From: Asanoa iriomotensis | Lineage (GTDB): Bacteria > Actinomycetota > Actinomycetes > Mycobacteriales > Micromonosporaceae | Direction of reading: 5' to 3' | DNA length: 64,000 bases | NCBI RefSeq assembly: GCF_016862515.1 | Contig: NZ_BONC01000034.1 | Coordinates: forward strand, 1-64,000 | Part shown: piece by piece, positions 30,237 through 39,141 of the stretch | How the letters are laid out: every line of letters starts with the position of its first letter | How positions within the stretch are numbered: position 1 is the stretch's first letter | The notes under the pieces: model-generated | Databases searched by the model: none | Seen by the model: only the letters and a program-made list of their open reading frames with translations | Told to the model about the DNA's origin: nothing | Position numbers and translations under genes: made by a program

Positions 30237-33194
30237 TCAGTTGGTCGCCTCGGGCGACGGGCTGTTGGTGCCGCCGGTCGGCGGGGCCGCCGCCTTGGGG
30301 CTCAGGCACAGCACGTTGTCGGAGCGGCCGCCGGAGACCTCGACGAACGGCTGGCCCTTGTCGGGGCACTTGGCCGCGTCGTCGACCCGGGCGACCACCT
30401 CGAAGGCGTCCGGCTCGGTGCAGAGCGCCGACTCCGCGGAGCCACCCGACTGGCGGACGCACTCACCGATCGCCGGGTTGAAGCTGTCGCCGCTCGGGCG
30501 GGTGAACGCGTAAACCACCGCCAGCGGGATGACCAGCAGCAGCACCGCCGCGCCGAGGACCATCGCCAGCACCCGGCCGTTGCGCTCCTTGACCGGCGGG
30601 TCCGGCTTGTCGTCGGTCTTGGCCGGCGCGGCCGCCGGCGCCTCGGCGTCCGGGCGGAACGCGTCGAACCGGTTCTGGTCGGCGTCGGGTGGCCCGGCCG
30701 ACCACGTCGCGGTCGGCGGGCCGCCGGCGTTGCCGGGGCGGTTGACGGCGCCGAGCGGCCGGCCCGTGTTGATGGGCCCGCTGATCCGGCCGTGCGGGCC
30801 GGCTTGCGGTGAGCCGGGCGAGCCGGGCGCCGGCGGGACACCGACACTGCCGGCGTAGCCGCCCGGCGGGCGGATGCCCTGCGGTCCCTCGGGCAGGTCG
30901 CCACCCGGCCGACCGTCCGGCGGCGCCACCCGGGCGCTGGAGCGGAACGTGCCCGGCGGGCCGGGCGGCGGGGGTGGCACCTCGATCGGCGGACCGAACG
31001 CGGTCGGCGGGCCCTGCGCGTCGCCGGGGCCGAAGCCTTCCGGGCGGCCACCGAACGGCGAGTCGTCGGACCGGCCGGGGAAGCCGGGCTGCTGCGGACC
31101 GCCGAAGCCGGAGTCGTCACGGCCCGGGAAACCCGGCTGGCCGGCGAACCCGGTCTCGTCCGGCCGCCCCGGGAAGCCCTGCGGGCCACCGAAGCCGCCC
31201 TCGTCGGCACGCCCTGGGAAACCGGCCTGGCCGCCCGGCGCGGCCGGGAAGCCCGGCTGCGGTCCGCCGAAACCGGCGTCGTCGCCGCGCTGCGGGAAGC
31301 CGGACGGCTGACCGCCGAACCCGGCGTCGCCGCTGCGACCAGGTGAAACAGGCTGCTGACCCGCGAAACCACCCTCGTCACCGCGACCGGGGAAACCGGG
31401 CTGGCCCTCGTCGCCACGGCCCGGGAAACCAGGCTGCGGTCCACCGAAACCGCCCTCGTCGCCACGGCCCGGGAAACCAGGCTGCGGGCCGCCGAAGCCG
31501 CCCTCGTCGGCGCGGCCCGGGAAACCAGGCTGCGGGCCGCCGAAGCCGTGTTCGCCGCTGCGACCAGATGAAACAGGCTGCTGGCCCGCGAAACCGCCCT
31601 CGTCACCGCGACCCGGGAAACCGGGCTGGCCCTCGTCGGGCCGGCCCGGGAAGCCCTGCGGGCCACCAAAGCCGCCCTCGTCGCCGCGGACCGGGAAGCC
31701 CGGCTGCTGGGCGCCGAAGCCCTCGTCAGGGCGGCCCGGGAAACCGGTTTGCGGACCGCCGAAGCTGTGTTCGTCGCGTGCCGGCGAACCCGGGAAGCCG
31801 GGCGGGAAGCCGGGCTGCTGGCCCCCGTACGCGTTTTCGCCAGGCCGGCCCGGCGCGCCGGGGAAGCCGCCCTGCTGCTCGCCGCCGTCGCGGTTCGGCG
31901 GCTCGCCGAAGCCGGGGAAGCTGGTGCCGTCGTCGCCCGGCACGACGCCGAACCGGTTGCCGCCGGCCGGCGAGCCCGGGGAGGCGGAGCCGGCGCGGCC
32001 GAAGCCGTCGGGCTGGTCGCCGAAGCCGCTGGGGCCGCGCAGCGGCTCACCCGCCGGCGCGCCGAAGCCCGACGGGTCGGGCTGCGCCGCGGACTCCGCC
32101 GGTGCGGTCACCGCGCGGCCGTAGACCCGCGGCTGCGGCGGGGTCGCCGCGGTGGGCGGCAGCGGCTCGTCGGTCGCCGGCTGGACCCGGCTCGCGGTCG
32201 GCACCGAAGCACTGGCGCTGACGGCGCGGCCGGCCGACGGCGGACCGCTCGGCGGGCCGGACGTCTGGCCCGGGCCGCCTTGGCTGGGCACGTGGCCGGC
32301 CCGTTCCTCGGCCTCGGCCACGAAGCGGGAGACCTGCGGCTCCGGGGGGCCACCGAACTGGCCGGGGTCGACCCGGACGGCGCCCATAGGCACGGACGCG
32401 GAGCCGCCGACGCGGGCCGAGCCCACGGACGCGGAACCCATCGGGCCCGCTCCGGGCGGGCCGCCGCTGGTCGGCGACGTGCCCTGCGGCGGCACGGGCG
32501 GCGCTGCGAAACCGGCGAACCCACCCGGGTCGCCACCCGGCCGGCCGCCGGGCTGCGCGGCGCCGGGGCCGCCGTCGGAGGTGGGCGCCCAGCCGCTGGG
32601 CGCGAAGCCGTTCGGCGCGCCGTAGGAGGGCCCGCCGGACGACGGCTGGTCGTCGCCGGAGTCGGTCGGCTGCGGGATCTGCACGCGGCCGGTGGCGGAG
32701 CTGTCACTCGACGTGCGCGGCTGCGGCACGCTCGGCGGGTATTCGGTCCTGCCGTGGTAGTCGATCGCACCGAAGCCGCCACCGTCGGACGGTGCCTCGC
32801 CGGGCGGGAAGGCGCCGAACGACGCGCCCGGAACCCGGGTCTGCTGGGGTGGCAGCGGGGTCGGCTCGGCGGCTTGGGGGATCGGCGCCGGAGCCGGGGT
32901 GTACGGCGGTGGGTCGGCCGGGCCGGGCCGGCGGCCGTTGGCGCCGCCGTGGTCGGCCTGGCCGCCGAACCTGTCGCCCGGGTGACCCTGCGCCGGACCG
33001 GCGCCCCACGGCGCCGGCTGGGCGCCCGGTGGGTTCCACTGGTCGGTCCGCTGTGGTGGGTCGTAGCCCGGCGGCGCCCAGGACTCCCCTGCCGGCCGGC
33101 GCCGGGGATCCAACTCGCCGCGCCGGGGACCGCCCGCGTCCGGGGCAGCCTCGTCCGGCTCGTAGCCGGGATGCTGCGGACCCTCGGACGTCAT
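30237..33194 (-). CDS. giant Gly/Pro-repeat membrane protein with LppU/SCO3897-like C-terminal domain
   Basis: 985 residues, ATG at 33194 with GAGGAGG upstream. Residues 1 to about 860 are low-complexity Pro/Gly/Gln/Ser sequence, with a repeat block of about 11 GFPGR units (GFPGRGDEGG variants) encoded at 31051-31875. One membrane helix (VLAMVLGAAVLLLVIPLAVV, about 875-895) is followed by a roughly 90-residue extracellular domain with four cysteines (GECVRQSG, LCTEPDAFE, KCPDKGQ, VLCLSPKA), resembling the LppU/SCO3897 family. So a long cytosolic disordered region is tethered to a small secreted domain. The role is unknown. Confidence 0.82.
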   Translation of the reverse strand: MTSEGPQHPGYEPDEAAPDAGGPRRGELDPRRRPAGESWAPPGYDPPQRTDQWNPPGAQPAPWGAGPAQGHPGDRFGGQADHGGANGRRPGPADPPPYTPAPAPIPQAAEPTPLPPQQTRVPGASFGAFPPGEAPSDGGGFGAIDYHGRTEYPPSVPQPRTSSDSSATGRVQIPQPTDSGDDQPSSGGPSYGAPNGFAPSGWAPTSDGGPGAAQPGGRPGGDPGGFAGFAAPPVPPQGTSPTSGGPPGAGPMGSASVGSARVGGSASVPMGAVRVDPGQFGGPPEPQVSRFVAEAEERAGHVPSQGGPGQTSGPPSGPPSAGRAVSASASVPTASRVQPATDEPLPPTAATPPQPRVYGRAVTAPAESAAQPDPSGFGAPAGEPLRGPSGFGDQPDGFGRAGSASPGSPAGGNRFGVVPGDDGTSFPGFGEPPNRDGGEQQGGFPGAPGRPGENAYGGQQPGFPPGFPGSPARDEHSFGGPQTGFPGRPDEGFGAQQPGFPVRGDEGGFGGPQGFPGRPDEGQPGFPGRGDEGGFAGQQPVSSGRSGEHGFGGPQPGFPGRADEGGFGGPQPGFPGRGDEGGFGGPQPGFPGRGDEGQPGFPGRGDEGGFAGQQPVSPGRSGDAGFGGQPSGFPQRGDDAGFGGPQPGFPAAPGGQAGFPGRADEGGFGGPQGFPGRPDETGFAGQPGFPGRDDSGFGGPQQPGFPGRSDDSPFGGRPEGFGPGDAQGPPTAFGPPIEVPPPPPGPPGTFRSSARVAPPDGRPGGDLPEGPQGIRPPGGYAGSVGVPPAPGSPGSPQAGPHGRISGPINTGRPLGAVNRPGNAGGPPTATWSAGPPDADQNRFDAFRPDAEAPAAAPAKTDDKPDPPVKERNGRVLAMVLGAAVLLLVIPLAVVYAFTRPSGDSFNPAIGECVRQSGGSAESALCTEPDAFEVVARVDDAAKCPDKGQPFVEVSGGRSDNVLCLSPKAAAPPTGGTNSPSPEATN
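31051..31875 (-). repeat. in-gene tandem repeats encoding GFPGR units
   Basis: Degenerate units of about 36-51 bases encode variants of FGGPQPGFPGRGDEG, with about 11 GFPGR copies. Some neighbouring units are almost identical at DNA level (around 31400-31540), which suggests recent expansion or contraction by slippage or recombination. Confidence 0.85.
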
Positions 33195-33341
33195 CTGCGC
33201 CTCCTCGATCGCGGAACAGCGGCCCACCCGTCATGCCGACGGAGGGCAGCCCGCCCAACCGTACCGGGCGGTGCGACGGGTAGGAATCCCGGTGCTGTGA
33301 GCAGCATCGGTGCGGCGGATCGGTAATCGCGCCAACACGAA

Positions 33342-33370
33342 AGGCCCGCCCGGACGAGCCGGACGGGCCT
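33342..33370 (-). terminator. terminator after the 47-residue gene
   Basis: 12-bp arms AGGCCCGCCCGG and CCGGACGGGCCT with one mismatch and a five-base loop; T-rich on the minus-strand exit. Confidence 0.75.
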
Positions 33371-33385
33371 CTCTGTTCGCAGGTG

Positions 33386-33529
33386 TCAGTAGTGGTTGCG
33401 CTGCGAGATCGCGATGATCTCGGCGCGAACGGCCGACGAGTGCGTCTGGCTGAGCGCGCGCTCGAGGGCACGGGCCCGGCGCATGCGCTCACGGTGTGCG
33501 CGGTAACGGTCCAACATGGTGCTTTCCAT
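33386..33529 (-). CDS. small conserved basic protein
   Basis: 47 residues, ATG at 33529 (or 33517), with GGGAG four to eight bases upstream and its own terminator 15 bases downstream. The sequence is a basic amphipathic helix (RYRAHRERMRRARALERAL) followed by a short Ser/Ile region ending NHY. There is no membrane segment. The good ribosome site and terminator make a real gene likely. It may bind nucleic acid, judging by charge only. Confidence 0.65.
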   Translation of the reverse strand: MESTMLDRYRAHRERMRRARALERALSQTHSSAVRAEIIAISQRNHY

Positions 33530-33683
33530 CGGTGCTCCCTGGTCCCGCACCGGTCTCGCCCCAACCGGTGTCGATATCTATTTAACCGCACCAGGCCGCC
33601 AACCGCCAACGATTATTAGGTGAGCCGCGCCACCAGCCGAACAAACAAAGGTCATCGGCAAGGTGGACGGACGAAGAAACGCA

Positions 33684-33717
33684 AGAGCCGGCGCGGCCCG
33701 AAGGCCACGCCGGCTCT
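33684..33717 (-). terminator. terminator of the bkd operon
   Basis: 15-bp arms (AGAGCCGGCGCGGCC and GGCCACGCCGGCTCT) with one mismatch and a CGAA tetraloop, 17 bases after the E2 stop. Confidence 0.85.
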
Positions 33718-33733
33718 CGACAAATGCCGTGAA

Positions 33734-35143
33734 CTAGGTCCAAGCGAGCAATGTCGCCTCGGGATCGCTGAGGAACGCGCCCACGTCGCGCAGGTACTTC
33801 GCGCCCAGCTCACCGTCGATGATCCGGTGGTCGAACGACATGGCCAGCTGGGTGACCTGGCGGATCTGGATCTGACCCTCGTGCACCCAGGGCATCTCGC
33901 GCACGGCTCCGAACGCGATGATCGCCGACTCGCCGGGCGGCAGGATCGGCGTGCCCGCGTCGACGCCGAACACCCCGACGTTGGTGATCGTCAGCGTGCC
34001 GCCGGACATGTCCGCCGGCGGCGTCTTGCCCGACTTGGCGGTCTGCACCAGCGCGGTCAGTGCGTCGGCCAGCCCGCGCAGCGACAGCCGGTCGGCGTCC
34101 TTGATGTTGGGCACGATCAGCCCACGCTCGGTCGCCGCCGCGATGCCCAGGTTGACGTAGTCCTTGACGATGATCTCGTCGCCGGCCCAGGTCGAGTTGA
34201 CCATCGGGTGCCGCTTGGCCGCCAGGAGCACGGCCTTGGCCAGCAGGAGCAGCGGGGAGATCCGCACCTCGCGCCAGTCGGGCAGGACCCGCAGCCGGTC
34301 GATCGCCTGCATCGTGCGGGTCATGTCGACGGTGAGGAACACGGTGACGTGCGGCGCGGTGAACGCCGAGGCCACCATGTTCTCGGCGGTCAGCTTGCGC
34401 ACGCCCTTGACCGGGATGCGCTGCTCCCGCGCGCCGGCCGGGACGGCCGCCACCGAGGGCGCCGCCACGGGCGCGGCCCCGCCGTTCTGTGCGGCCAGCA
34501 CGTCGTCGCGGGTGATCGAGCCCTGCGGGCCAGAGCCGACCAGGGTGCCCAGGTCGACACCGAGGTCCTTGGCCAGCTTGCGGACCGGCGGCTTGGCAAG
34601 CGCGACCTGGTCTGAGCGTCCGGCGCCGGGGGCGGGTGCCGGTGGCTCGACCGGAGGGGCCGGCGCGGGAACCACCGGCGCGACCGGGGCCGCGGCCGCA
34701 GCGGGAGCCCCGTCGGTCTTGCGCGGCCGCCGCTTGGCGGACGGCGTCTTCGGCCCGTAGCCGACGAGCACCGCGTTGGCCTTGGGCGCCGGGCCGCCGA
34801 TCAGACCCGGCTCGACGGACCCCTCCGCGGGCGCCACCTCGACGGCGGCCAGCGAGGCGGCCGACGGCTCCGGAGCCTCGCCGGCGGCCGGGTCGGTGTC
34901 GATCGAGATGATCGGGTTGCCGACCTCGACGGTCGTACCCTCGGGGTAGTGGATCTGGACGACCTTGCCGCCCCACTTCGCCGGGATCTCGACCGCTGCC
35001 TTGGCCGTCTCGACCTCGACGATCGGCTGGTTGAGCTCGATCTCGTCGCCCACCTGGACGAGCCACTTGATGATCTCGCCCTCGACCAACCCCTCACCGA
35101 GGTCGGGCAGGTTGAAATGCTTGATCCGGGACATCGCGGTCAC
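33734..35143 (-). CDS. bkdC: dihydrolipoamide acyltransferase (E2) of branched-chain 2-oxo acid dehydrogenase
   Basis: 469 residues; GTG at 35143 overlaps the E1beta stop (GTGA), and ATG at 35134 is an alternative. A lipoyl domain (about 5-85) carries the lipoylated Lys in VEVETAKAAV (Lys48). An Ala/Pro linker, the E3-binding domain (VRKLAKDLGVDLGTLVGSG, about 190-225) and the acyltransferase domain with the active-site HxxxDG (SFDHRIIDGE, near 445) follow. It moves acyl groups from E1 to CoA. The split E1alpha/E1beta suggests branched-chain 2-oxo acids; pyruvate cannot be excluded. Confidence 0.93.
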   Translation of the reverse strand: MTAMSRIKHFNLPDLGEGLVEGEIIKWLVQVGDEIELNQPIVEVETAKAAVEIPAKWGGKVVQIHYPEGTTVEVGNPIISIDTDPAAGEAPEPSAASLAAVEVAPAEGSVEPGLIGGPAPKANAVLVGYGPKTPSAKRRPRKTDGAPAAAAAPVAPVVPAPAPPVEPPAPAPGAGRSDQVALAKPPVRKLAKDLGVDLGTLVGSGPQGSITRDDVLAAQNGGAAPVAAPSVAAVPAGAREQRIPVKGVRKLTAENMVASAFTAPHVTVFLTVDMTRTMQAIDRLRVLPDWREVRISPLLLLAKAVLLAAKRHPMVNSTWAGDEIIVKDYVNLGIAAATERGLIVPNIKDADRLSLRGLADALTALVQTAKSGKTPPADMSGGTLTITNVGVFGVDAGTPILPPGESAIIAFGAVREMPWVHEGQIQIRQVTQLAMSFDHRIIDGELGAKYLRDVGAFLSDPEATLLAWT

Positions 35144-36126
35144 CAGCCGAACGAGCGGTCGACGGCGTCGAGCACCCGGTCGAGGTCGGGCAGGTATTCC
35201 TCTTCGACCCTAGCCGCGGGATACGGCGTATTGGGAGCGGTCACCCGCAGCACCGGGGACTCGAGGGAGTAGAAGCACTCCTCGGTGATCCGGGCCGCCA
35301 ACTCCGCGCCGACGCCGACGTTGCTCGGTGCCTCGTGCACGACCACGCACCGGCCGGTGCGCCGCACCGAGTCGTAGACCGGGCCCATGTCGAGCGGCGA
35401 GAGACTGCGCAGGTCGATCACCTCGAGCGAGCGCCCGTCCTCCTCGGCCGCGGCGGCCGCGTCGAGCGCGGTGCGCACCATCGGCCCGTATGCGAGAACG
35501 GTCACGTCCGTGCCCGTGCGCACCGTGCGGGACGCGTGCAGCGGGTAGGCGGAAGCCAGGTCCAGACCGAGGTCGACCTCGCCCTTCTCCCAGTAGCGCC
35601 GCTTCGGCTCCAGGAACACGATCGGGTCGTCGGACGCGATCGCCTGCTGGATCATGTAGTACGCGTCTTCCGGCGACGAGCAGGCGACCACCTTGAGGCC
35701 GGCGGTGTGCGCGAAGTATGCCTCCGGCGACTCCGAGTGGTGCTCGACCGCACCGATGCCGCCACCGAACGGGATCCGGATGACGATCGGCAGCCGCACC
35801 TTGCCCTGAGAGCGGAAGTGCATCTTCGCGACCTGCGAGACGATCTGGTCGTACGCGGGATAGACGAACCCGTCGAACTGGATCTCGCAGACCGGGCGGT
35901 AGCCGCGGATCGCGAGGCCGACGGCGGTGCCGATGATGCCGGATTCGGCCAGCGGCGTGTCGATCACCCGGTCCTCGCCGAAGTCCTTCTGCAGGCCGTC
36001 GGTGATCCGGAAGACGCCGCCGAGCTTGCCGACGTCCTCGCCCATGATGATGACCTTGGGGTCGTTCTCGAGCGCCCGGCGCATGCCGGTGGTGAGCGCC
36101 TTACCCAGTGTCAGCTTCTCGGCCAT
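35140..36126 (-). CDS. bkdB: 2-oxo acid dehydrogenase E1 component, beta subunit
   Basis: 328 residues. The transketolase pyrimidine-binding fold shows VIIMGEDVGKLGGVFR (residue 25), DTPLAESGIIGTAVG with the catalytic Glu near 60, and EIQFDGFVYPAYDQI. The C-terminal half has VTVLAYGPMVRTAL. Its ATG overlaps the E1alpha TGA by one base (TGATG), and its stop overlaps the E2 start, so the three subunits are translationally coupled. With E1alpha it forms the TPP-dependent decarboxylase of the complex. Confidence 0.95.
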   Translation of the reverse strand: MAEKLTLGKALTTGMRRALENDPKVIIMGEDVGKLGGVFRITDGLQKDFGEDRVIDTPLAESGIIGTAVGLAIRGYRPVCEIQFDGFVYPAYDQIVSQVAKMHFRSQGKVRLPIVIRIPFGGGIGAVEHHSESPEAYFAHTAGLKVVACSSPEDAYYMIQQAIASDDPIVFLEPKRRYWEKGEVDLGLDLASAYPLHASRTVRTGTDVTVLAYGPMVRTALDAAAAAEEDGRSLEVIDLRSLSPLDMGPVYDSVRRTGRCVVVHEAPSNVGVGAELAARITEECFYSLESPVLRVTAPNTPYPAARVEEEYLPDLDRVLDAVDRSFGW

Positions 36127-37250
36127 CAGTGCGCGCTCCCCTCGAACGAGGCAAGGTACTGCCCGAACCGCTCCCGCTCCTGGTCGACCAGGGGCGAGCC
36201 GTTGGGGTAGACGTTGTCGAACAGCGTCATCGGCGACGGGTCGGGCATTTCGAGGACCCGCTCGCGCAGGTGCAGGGACTCGCGCTTGGCCTGCTCGTCG
36301 ACCTCGGCGAAGAAGGCCGCGTCGGCGACCTGCTCCCGCTCCAGGAACGCGCGTACCCGCTTGATCGGGTCCTTCGCCTGCCAGGCCTCGACCTCGCTCG
36401 CGATGCGGTAGCGGGTCGGGTCGTCGTTGGTCGTGTGCGCGCCCATCCGGTAGGTGTAGGCCTCGATCAGGGTCGGGCCCTGGCCGAGGCGGGCGTGGTC
36501 GAGCGCGGCGCGGGTGACCGCGTAGCTCGCCAGCACGTCGTTGCCGTCGACCCGGATGCCGGGGAAGCCGAAACCGCCCGCACGGCGGTAGAGAGGGATG
36601 CGGGTCTGCCGCTCGAGGGGCTCGGAGATGGCGTACTGGTTGTTCTGGCAGAAGAAGACCAGCGGGGCGTTGAACACGCCGGCCCAGATGAACGCCTCGT
36701 TGACGTCGCCCTGGCTGGTCGCGCCGTCGCCGAAGTAGGCGATAACCGCCTCGCCGTCGTCGGTGCCGGTCTTGCCGTCCATGGTCACGCCCATCGCATA
36801 ACCAGTCGCGTGCAGGGTCTGCGCACCGATGACGATCGTGTACATGTTGAACTTGAACTCGTTGGGGTCCCAGCCGCCCTGGTCGACGCCGCGGAACAGG
36901 CCGAGCGGCATGATCGGGTCGATGCCGCGGCAGTAGAGGACGCCGTGCTCACGGTAGGTCGGGAAGGCCATGTCCTGGGAACGCAGCGCGCGACCGGAAC
37001 CAACCTGGGCTGCCTCCTGGCCGAGCAGGCTGGCCCAGATGCCCAGCTCGCCCTGGCGCTGCAGGGCGGTGGCCTCGGCGTCGAGCTTCCGGACGATCAC
37101 CAGATCGCGGTAGAGACCGCGGTATTCCTCATCGGTGAAGTCGGCACGGTAGACCGTGCCGTCGGATCCGGTCACCGACTCGATCCGCTCACCCTCAGGG
37201 GTGAGTAACTGGACAAGCTCCCCGTCGGGGGGCGAGCCTCCCTTGGCCAT
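36126..37250 (-). CDS. bkdA: 2-oxo acid dehydrogenase E1 component, alpha subunit
   Basis: 374 residues from ATG at 37250 with GGGAGA upstream. The TPP/Mg-binding motif GDGATSQGDVNEAF ending CQNNQY (GDG-x26-NN) is near residue 180. The phosphorylation-loop region TYRMGAHTTNDDPTRYR is typical of branched-chain and acetoin-type E1alpha. It decarboxylates the 2-oxo acid. First gene of the operon. No E3 (dihydrolipoamide dehydrogenase) gene follows, so E3 is supplied from elsewhere. Confidence 0.95.
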   Translation of the reverse strand: MAKGGSPPDGELVQLLTPEGERIESVTGSDGTVYRADFTDEEYRGLYRDLVIVRKLDAEATALQRQGELGIWASLLGQEAAQVGSGRALRSQDMAFPTYREHGVLYCRGIDPIMPLGLFRGVDQGGWDPNEFKFNMYTIVIGAQTLHATGYAMGVTMDGKTGTDDGEAVIAYFGDGATSQGDVNEAFIWAGVFNAPLVFFCQNNQYAISEPLERQTRIPLYRRAGGFGFPGIRVDGNDVLASYAVTRAALDHARLGQGPTLIEAYTYRMGAHTTNDDPTRYRIASEVEAWQAKDPIKRVRAFLEREQVADAAFFAEVDEQAKRESLHLRERVLEMPDPSPMTLFDNVYPNGSPLVDQERERFGQYLASFEGSAH

Positions 37251-37655
37251 CGTGTCTCCCTGTCTGTGGTGCGGCGCCGGGGGTGTCCCGGCCGCGCAGC
37301 TTGTCGCCTGCCGGCTGTGCCGACCGGCCCTCTTTCCACCGCGCCTGACCCGGTGGGGCCGCCGCGCGGTTGGGAGCCGACATCGCGTTCCGCGCCCGCC
37401 GCAGGAGGTGCATGAGGCCACGGCCACGTTGCCGTCGCCTCCATCCTCGCATTGCCGGAGGCGGTCCCACAGGTCGGTTGACACTCTCCATGATCGAGCT
37501 GGCCTGGTCCAGCAGGGTGAAAGTTGGCACATAGACACGCTGTAGGTGGCTGGCAGACCGAGCGTAACTGCGCAACCCTGGTTGCCGAACGGGATGACCG
37601 AATAGGACCAATTGGGCCCGTTCCGGTTAGCCATCTGCAGACGAGGAGTTCGGCC
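37251..37655. other. divergent intergenic region, bkd operon and Pro-rich secreted protein
   Basis: 405 bases with no convincing gene. It must hold the bkd promoter on the minus strand and that of the plus-strand gene at 37656. A TTGACA hexamer lies near 37478 on the plus strand without a good -10 at 17 bases. I see no terminator or clear operator palindrome. Confidence 0.5.
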
Positions 37656-38219
37656 GTGCCGGACCATGCCCCCTGGCCCCCGCCGGGCGGTCGACATCGC
37701 GCCACCGGCCTTTCCGGCCCAGGTCGGCGCTACACGCTCATCGTGATGGCCCTGGCCGTGACCTCGTCGTTGCCGATCCTCGCCGCGATCGGGCCGGGTG
37801 CCGGCCAGATCGGCTCCGCGGTGGCCGGCGACGACATGACCGGCACGACGCCGTTCATCGCCCCGCCCTCGCCCGACCCGGTCGTGGTCATCCCGATCCG
37901 CCCCGGAGTGCTGGACACGCCCCCGCCGCTGGTCGAGCTGCCGGCGCCGGCCGGCACGGCCGCCCCGCCCCGGCGACCCGTCAAGCGGACAGTCACCCAC
38001 CACCGCCACCAGCGGCCGGCGGAGGCGCAGCCTGACCGGGCGTGGCGGCAGGTCGAGCCGAAGACGCCGCGCGTGCGCGAGGGCCGGCCGCGCGCCGAGG
38101 CCGCCCGCGTGGTGCACAAGCACCGGCAGTGGCGCCGCTCGCCGACGGCATCGGTCGGCCATTGCAAGCACCGGCAGGTGCACACGGCGGCGCCCCACGG
38201 TCGGCGCCGCGGTCGTTGA
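37656..38219 (+). CDS. Pro/Arg-rich membrane-anchored or secreted hypothetical protein
   Basis: 187 residues from GTG at 37656 with GAGGAG seven bases upstream. A short polar N terminus leads into one hydrophobic segment (YTLIVMALAVTSSLPILAAI, about 25-46), which could be a signal peptide or anchor. The remaining 140 residues are Pro-rich, then very basic and His-rich (HHRHQR, HKHRQWRR). No domain is recognised. It could bind the cell wall or nucleic acid; only composition supports that. Confidence 0.6.
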   Translation: MPDHAPWPPPGGRHRATGLSGPGRRYTLIVMALAVTSSLPILAAIGPGAGQIGSAVAGDDMTGTTPFIAPPSPDPVVVIPIRPGVLDTPPPLVELPAPAGTAAPPRRPVKRTVTHHRHQRPAEAQPDRAWRQVEPKTPRVREGRPRAEAARVVHKHRQWRRSPTASVGHCKHRQVHTAAPHGRRRGR

Positions 38220-38222
38220 CCC

Positions 38223-38729
38223 TCAGCCGCGAGCGGTGTGGGTCTCCAGCAGCGGCGCGGCGCCCCCGCCGCACTCGGCCCACGTGCCGTCGAAGCCGTG
38301 CACGGCGATGCCGCTGGTGCGCAGGTCGGCACCGTTGTCGGGGTCGAGCAGCTCGGACGTCTCCGACACCGACGGGTTGTGCCCGATGATCATCACGGTG
38401 TCGGCCGCGTCGTCGACGCCCTGGATCAGGTCGAGGATGTCGTCCTCGTCGCCGTCGTAGACCTCGGCCCGGTAGTCGACCTCGGGCGCCGCGGCGTCGG
38501 CGCCCGCCGCGTCGGCCATGCCGAGGGCGATGCCGTGCCAGGTCTGCCGGGTGCGCTTCGACGGCGAGCAGATGACCAGGTCAGGCCGGTAGTCGCGGTG
38601 GGCGAGCCAGGCGCCGACCGCACCCGCGTCGGCGTGCCCGCGAGCGGTGAGCGGGCGATCGACATCGGCGACGCCGTCGGGCCGGTCGGCCTTCGCATGG
38701 CGCACCAACAGGATCCGTCGCTCCGTCAT
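38223..38729 (-). CDS. SixA-type histidine phosphatase
   Basis: 168 residues. Phosphoglycerate-mutase-fold phosphatase with the catalytic RHA motif (LLVRHAKAD, residue 8), a conserved Arg in CSPSKRTRQTW, and the second histidine in IIGHNPSVSE. Short single-domain members like this are SixA phosphohistidine phosphatases. The substrate in actinobacteria is not established. A CAAGCT -10-like box lies seven bases upstream of the ATG. Its stop is three bases from the end of the convergent gene. Confidence 0.9.
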   Translation of the reverse strand: MTERRILLVRHAKADRPDGVADVDRPLTARGHADAGAVGAWLAHRDYRPDLVICSPSKRTRQTWHGIALGMADAAGADAAAPEVDYRAEVYDGDEDDILDLIQGVDDAADTVMIIGHNPSVSETSELLDPDNGADLRTSGIAVHGFDGTWAECGGGAAPLLETHTARG

Positions 38730-38819
38730 GCCACCAAGCTTGCCTGATTGGCGCGTGTGGCACATGGGTAAGACGGACTGTGCCCGCCCGCTCTACGCAT
38801 CATGAAGGAGGCGACCACA

Positions 38820-39098
38820 GTGGGCATTGGTGGCAGCATCTTCCTCATCGCCGTCGGCGCGATCTTCGCGTTCGCACTGGACGTCAACGTGGGCTGGCTC
38901 GACCTCGACGTGGTCGGGTGGGTGCTCATGCTCGCCGGCGTCGTCGGGCTGATCCTCACCACGTGGTGGTGGCAGAGCCGCCGGCGGACCACCGTCGTGC
39001 GGGAAACGCGCGCCCCGTACGGGACCACCGCCCCGCCGCCCCCGGCCGCGCGGGTCGAGGAGTACCACGAGGTGCGCCGGGACGACCGCGCGTACTGA
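38820..39098 (+). CDS. DUF6458-type small membrane protein
   Basis: 92 residues from GTG at 38820, with AAGGAGG eight bases upstream; the in-frame ATG at 38802 contains that ribosome site and is rejected. Two hydrophobic helices (IGGSIFLIAVGAIFAFAL and VGWVLMLAGVVGLILTTWWW) are joined by a short LDLDV loop, then a polar Pro/Arg tail. The pattern matches a small actinobacterial membrane family of unknown function. A strong terminator follows. Confidence 0.82.
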   Translation: MGIGGSIFLIAVGAIFAFALDVNVGWLDLDVVGWVLMLAGVVGLILTTWWWQSRRRTTVVRETRAPYGTTAPPPPAARVEEYHEVRRDDRAY

Positions 39099-39111
39099 CG
39101 TTCGATGATCC

Positions 39112-39140
39112 CGTGGCCCCCCACCTGGCGGGGGGCCACG
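39112..39140. terminator. bidirectional terminator
   Basis: Perfect 11-bp stem CGTGGCCCCCC/GGGGGGCCACG with a seven-base loop, between convergent genes. Confidence 0.88.
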
Positions 39141-39141
39141 C

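Noticed and set aside
31749-33326. A 525-codon frame opposite the repeat-rich membrane protein
   Set aside because: Arg/Ala/Gly-rich shadow; the minus-strand gene has the ribosome site, membrane helix and Cys domain.
33620-33733. A basic reading frame (RTKKRKSRRG) that might be a small ribosomal or nucleic-acid-binding protein
   Set aside because: It starts at a GTG without a ribosome site and runs through the bkd terminator hairpin into antisense sequence of the E2 gene.
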